A stretch of 64,000 nt of DNA from CAWGHZ01 sp963822575 (GTDB lineage Bacteria; Pseudomonadota; Alphaproteobacteria; MPNO01; DASWLB01), in assembly GCA_963822575.1 (NCBI GenBank), contig CAWGHZ010000007.1:496001-560000 (forward strand), in the 5' to 3' direction. The notes below the pieces were generated by a model. It saw only the letters and a program-made list of their open reading frames with translations. It had not been told where the DNA came from and searched no databases. Below, piece by piece: positions 61,183-64,000 of the stretch (positions within the stretch are counted from its first letter, which is position 1; the number at the start of each line of letters is the position of its first letter). The position numbers were made by a program, and so were the translations under genes.

Positions 61183-64000
61183 GTGAGCGAGACCGACCGC
61201 ATCCGCGCCGCGCTGCACGGCAAGCGGGGCCGGCAATATTGGCGCTCGCTGGAGGAGTTGGCCGAGAAGCCGGAGTTCCTCGACTGGCTGCACAACGAGT
61301 GGCCGCGCGAGGCCGCTTTGTGGGACCGCGCCGTCGACCGCCGCCAGATCCTGCGTCTGATGGGGGCGAGCATGGCGCTCGCCGGCCTTGCCGGCTGCGG
61401 CCGGTCGCCCAGCAAGATCGTCCCCTACGTGCGCCAGCCCGCCGACATCGTGCCGGGCGTGCCGCGCCACTACGCCACCGCCCTCAGCCATGACGGCTAT
61501 GCGCACGGCGTGATCGGCGAGACCTATGACGGACGGCCCACCCACATCGCCGGCAACCCCGACCATCCGCTTAACCACGGCGCGACCAGCGTATTCGACC
61601 AGGCCACCGTGCTCGGGCTCTACGACCCCGACCGATCGCAGGCGGTGCGCCGCAAAGGCGTCGCCGACACTTACGACTCCTTCCTCGCCATGCTGATCGA
61701 GGAGCGCGAACGCTGGCGCAAGACGGGCGGCAAGGGGCTCGCGCTTCTTACCGGCCGCGTCACCTCGCCGACCCTCCTCGCCGGCATCGAGGCGCTGCGC
61801 AAGGTCTATCCCGGGCTCCGCTGGTACGGCTGGGAGCCGGTGGAGCACGAAGCGGCGACCGCCGGCGCGAAGCTCGCCTTCGGCCGTCCGTTCGACACGC
61901 TCTACCGCTTCGCCGACGCACGCGTCGTCATCTCGCTCGCCGGCGATTTCCTCGACGTGACTTCGCCCGGCCAGCTCGCCCATGCCCGCGATTTCATGGC
62001 CGGGCGCAAGGATCCCGATCGGCGCCCGCCGACCCGCCTCTACGCGATCGCCCCGACACCCAACCTGACCGGCGCGGCGGCCGAGCACGTGCTGACCGTC
62101 CGGCCGAGCCGGGTGGAGGCGCTGGCACGTGCCCTTGCGAACCGGCTGGGGATCGACACCCCGCAGGTGGCGTCCCTGGAGGCGCACGAGTTGGCGTGGC
62201 TCGACGCCGTCGCGAAGGACCTGATGGCGCATAAGGGCGCGGCGCCGGTCGCGGTCGGGACCGCCCAGAGCGCCGCGGTGCATGCCCTCGCGCATGCGAT
62301 CAACGACCGGCTCGGCAATGTCGGGCGCACCGTCGAATACATCGAGCCGGTGGCGGCCGCGCCCGACGCCGGGATCGTCGAGCTCGCGCACGACCTTGCC
62401 TCGGGCGGGATCGACACGCTGGCGAGCTTCGCCGAGAACCCTATTTACACTGCGCCTGCCGACCTCGGTTTCGTCAACCTGGTCGAAAGCAAGCTGCGGC
62501 TGTTTATTCATTCCGGCCTGTATTTCGAGGAGTCCGCGCGCCACGCGCACTGGCACGTCCCGGCGCGGCACGACCTCGAGAGCTGGGGCGATTTGCGCGC
62601 CTTCGACGGCACGGTGACGCTGCAGCAGCCGCTGATCGAGCCGCTCTACGAGGGCCGCACCGCCGTCGAGCTGCTCGCCGCCTTCGCCGGCGAGGACAGC
62701 GCGTCCCCGCGCGAGATGGTGCGCAACCGCTGGCGCGGGCGGCATGGCGGCGGCGATTTCGAGGCGTTCTGGCGCGGCGCGCTGCAGAAAGGCGTTGTCG
62801 AGGGCACGACGGCGCAGCCCGTCGCGCCGAAGCTGCGGGGCGACCTTGCCGCCGCGCTCGGCAAGCCCGCCGCGGTTGCGCCGCGGCGGGGAGTTCGAGC
62901 TGCAGTTCCGTCCCGATGAGTCGGCGTGGGACGGGCGCTATGCAAATAACGGCTGGCTGCAGGAGCTGGCGCGGCCGCTTACCAAGATGGTGTGGTCGAA
63001 CGCGGCGACGATCTCGCCGGGCTATGCAAGGCGTCTCGGCATCGAGAACGGCCGCCACGTCCGCATCCTGACCGGCGGGCGAGCCATCGAGGTGGCGGTC
63101 TGGGTGCTGCCCGGCCAGCCCGACGAGACGGTGACCCTGACGCTCGGCTATGGGCGGACCGCGGCTGGGCGCATCGGCACCGGCATCGGCTACGACGCCT
63201 ACTGGATCCGGCCGCACGACGCGATGTGGACCGTGACCGGCGCGAGCCTGGTTGTGCTGCCGCGCGAGACAAAGCTCGTCACCACCCAGCATCACCACGC
63301 GATCGAGGGGCGCGACCTCGTGCGCACCGCGACGCTCCGCGAATACAAGTCCGATCCGCACTTCGCGACCCGCGGCAAGAACGAGCCGCCGACGCAGTCG
63401 CTCTATCCCGAGCCGAGCCCGACAGGCCGCACCCCGGGCGCGGACGGGCGGACTCCCTACGCCTGGGGCATGGTGATCGACACCGAAAGTTGCATCGGCT
63501 GCAACGCCTGCATCGTCGCCTGCCAGTCGGAGAACAACTGGCCCGTCGTCGGGCCGGACGAGGTGGCGCGCGGGCGCGAGATGCAGTGGCTGCGCATCGA
63601 CCGCTACTACGCCGGCCCGGCGGCGAACCCCGCCACCGTGTTCCAGCCCGTGCTCTGCATGCAGTGCGAGAACGCGCCCTGCGAATACGTGTGCCCGGTT
63701 GAGGCAACCCAGCACAGCGCCGAGGGGCTGAACGAGATGATCTACAACCGCTGCATCGGCACGCGCTACTGCTCGCAGAACTGCCCCTACAAGGTGCGCC
63801 GGTTCAACTGGTTCGACTACACGAGCGGTGCGGCCGACCACCCCGTGAACGACGAGGCGGCGAATCCCGAGGTCACGGTGCGCTCGCGCGGGGTGATGGA
63901 GAAGTGCACCTACTGCGTGCAGCGCATCGACCGCGCGCGCATCCGCGCCGACCGCGAGAACCGCACGATCGGCGAGGGCGAGGTGACCACCGCCTGCCAG
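61183..64000 (+). CDS. actB: Alternative complex III iron-sulfur subunit ActB, frameshifted and cut by the window end
   Basis: GTG 61183, 25 nt after actA. Part 1 (to about 62888) has a Tat motif (RRQILRLMG) and the molybdopterin-oxidoreductase-like domain of ActB, which in this complex carries no molybdenum. Near 62888 one extra base moves the frame. Part 2 begins FELQFRPDESAWDGRYANNGWLQEL and contains the four-cluster ferredoxin domain: CIGCNACIVAC, CMQCENAPCEYVCP, CIGTRYCSQNCP and CTYCVQRI. It continues to the window edge in frame. The rest of actB and actC onward should follow outside. Confidence 0.9.

Overview
The window is GC-rich, densely packed bacterial chromosome. It most likely comes from an alphaproteobacterium of the Rhodospirillales/Hyphomicrobiales type. 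The reasons are the very high third-position GC, the tightly overlapping ATGA/GTGA operons, the TamA-TamB pair, a urea-transport/urease operon of the rhizobial kind, several NMT1/THI5-type ABC systems, an alternative complex III (Act) locus, and palindromic intergenic repeats of the sort common in that class. The species cannot be named from the sequence.

Region 1 (1-6558) is the most unusual part. It holds a compact minus-strand operon: a 138-residue peptide ending in six Cys-Gly pairs, a periplasmic binding protein whose start lies inside that Cys-Gly DNA, a DUF692/MNIO iron enzyme fused to a partner-like C-terminal domain, and a GT4 glycosyltransferase with a PqqD-like C-terminal domain that runs off the left edge. 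I read this as an undescribed ribosomally made, post-translationally modified peptide (RiPP) cluster, possibly metal-binding. A DyP-type heme peroxidase is divergent from it. Region 2 (6607-9371) pairs an adenylate cyclase-TPR protein with a Crp/Fnr-type regulator.

Region 3 (9976-33974) is a catabolic and uptake island. It has a duplicated three-gene module of two related cupin/zinc-ribbon proteins (A and B types) plus a Rieske ferredoxin, and two creatinase/M24-like proteins that have lost their metal ligands. It also has three luciferase-like monooxygenases, a MarR regulator with a dienelactone hydrolase, two NMT1-type ABC transport systems, an aldehyde ferredoxin oxidoreductase with its Fe-S subunit, a class II aldolase, and two dihydroxyphthalate-decarboxylase-like proteins. 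The theme is uptake and oxidation of small aromatic or heterocyclic compounds.

Region 4 (33993-43048) has tamA-tamB for outer-membrane assembly, a fumarylacetoacetate-hydrolase-family enzyme, a frameshifted gentisate dioxygenase-like gene and a third dihydroxyphthalate-decarboxylase-like gene. Region 5 (43190-55321) has a YkoP/DedA pair and the operon urtABCDE-ureDABCEFG, preceded by a consensus sigma-54 promoter and a possible NtrC site, which indicates nitrogen control.

Region 6 (55322-64000) has a UbiD-type decarboxylase, a flavin hydroxylase, a peptide-type ABC binding protein, and the start of an act operon (actA, actB). Seven single-base frameshifts, all right of 41 kb and two of them compensating within urtD, point to sequence or assembly errors rather than gene decay. 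I saw no rRNA, tRNA, CRISPR array, insertion sequence or phage gene.
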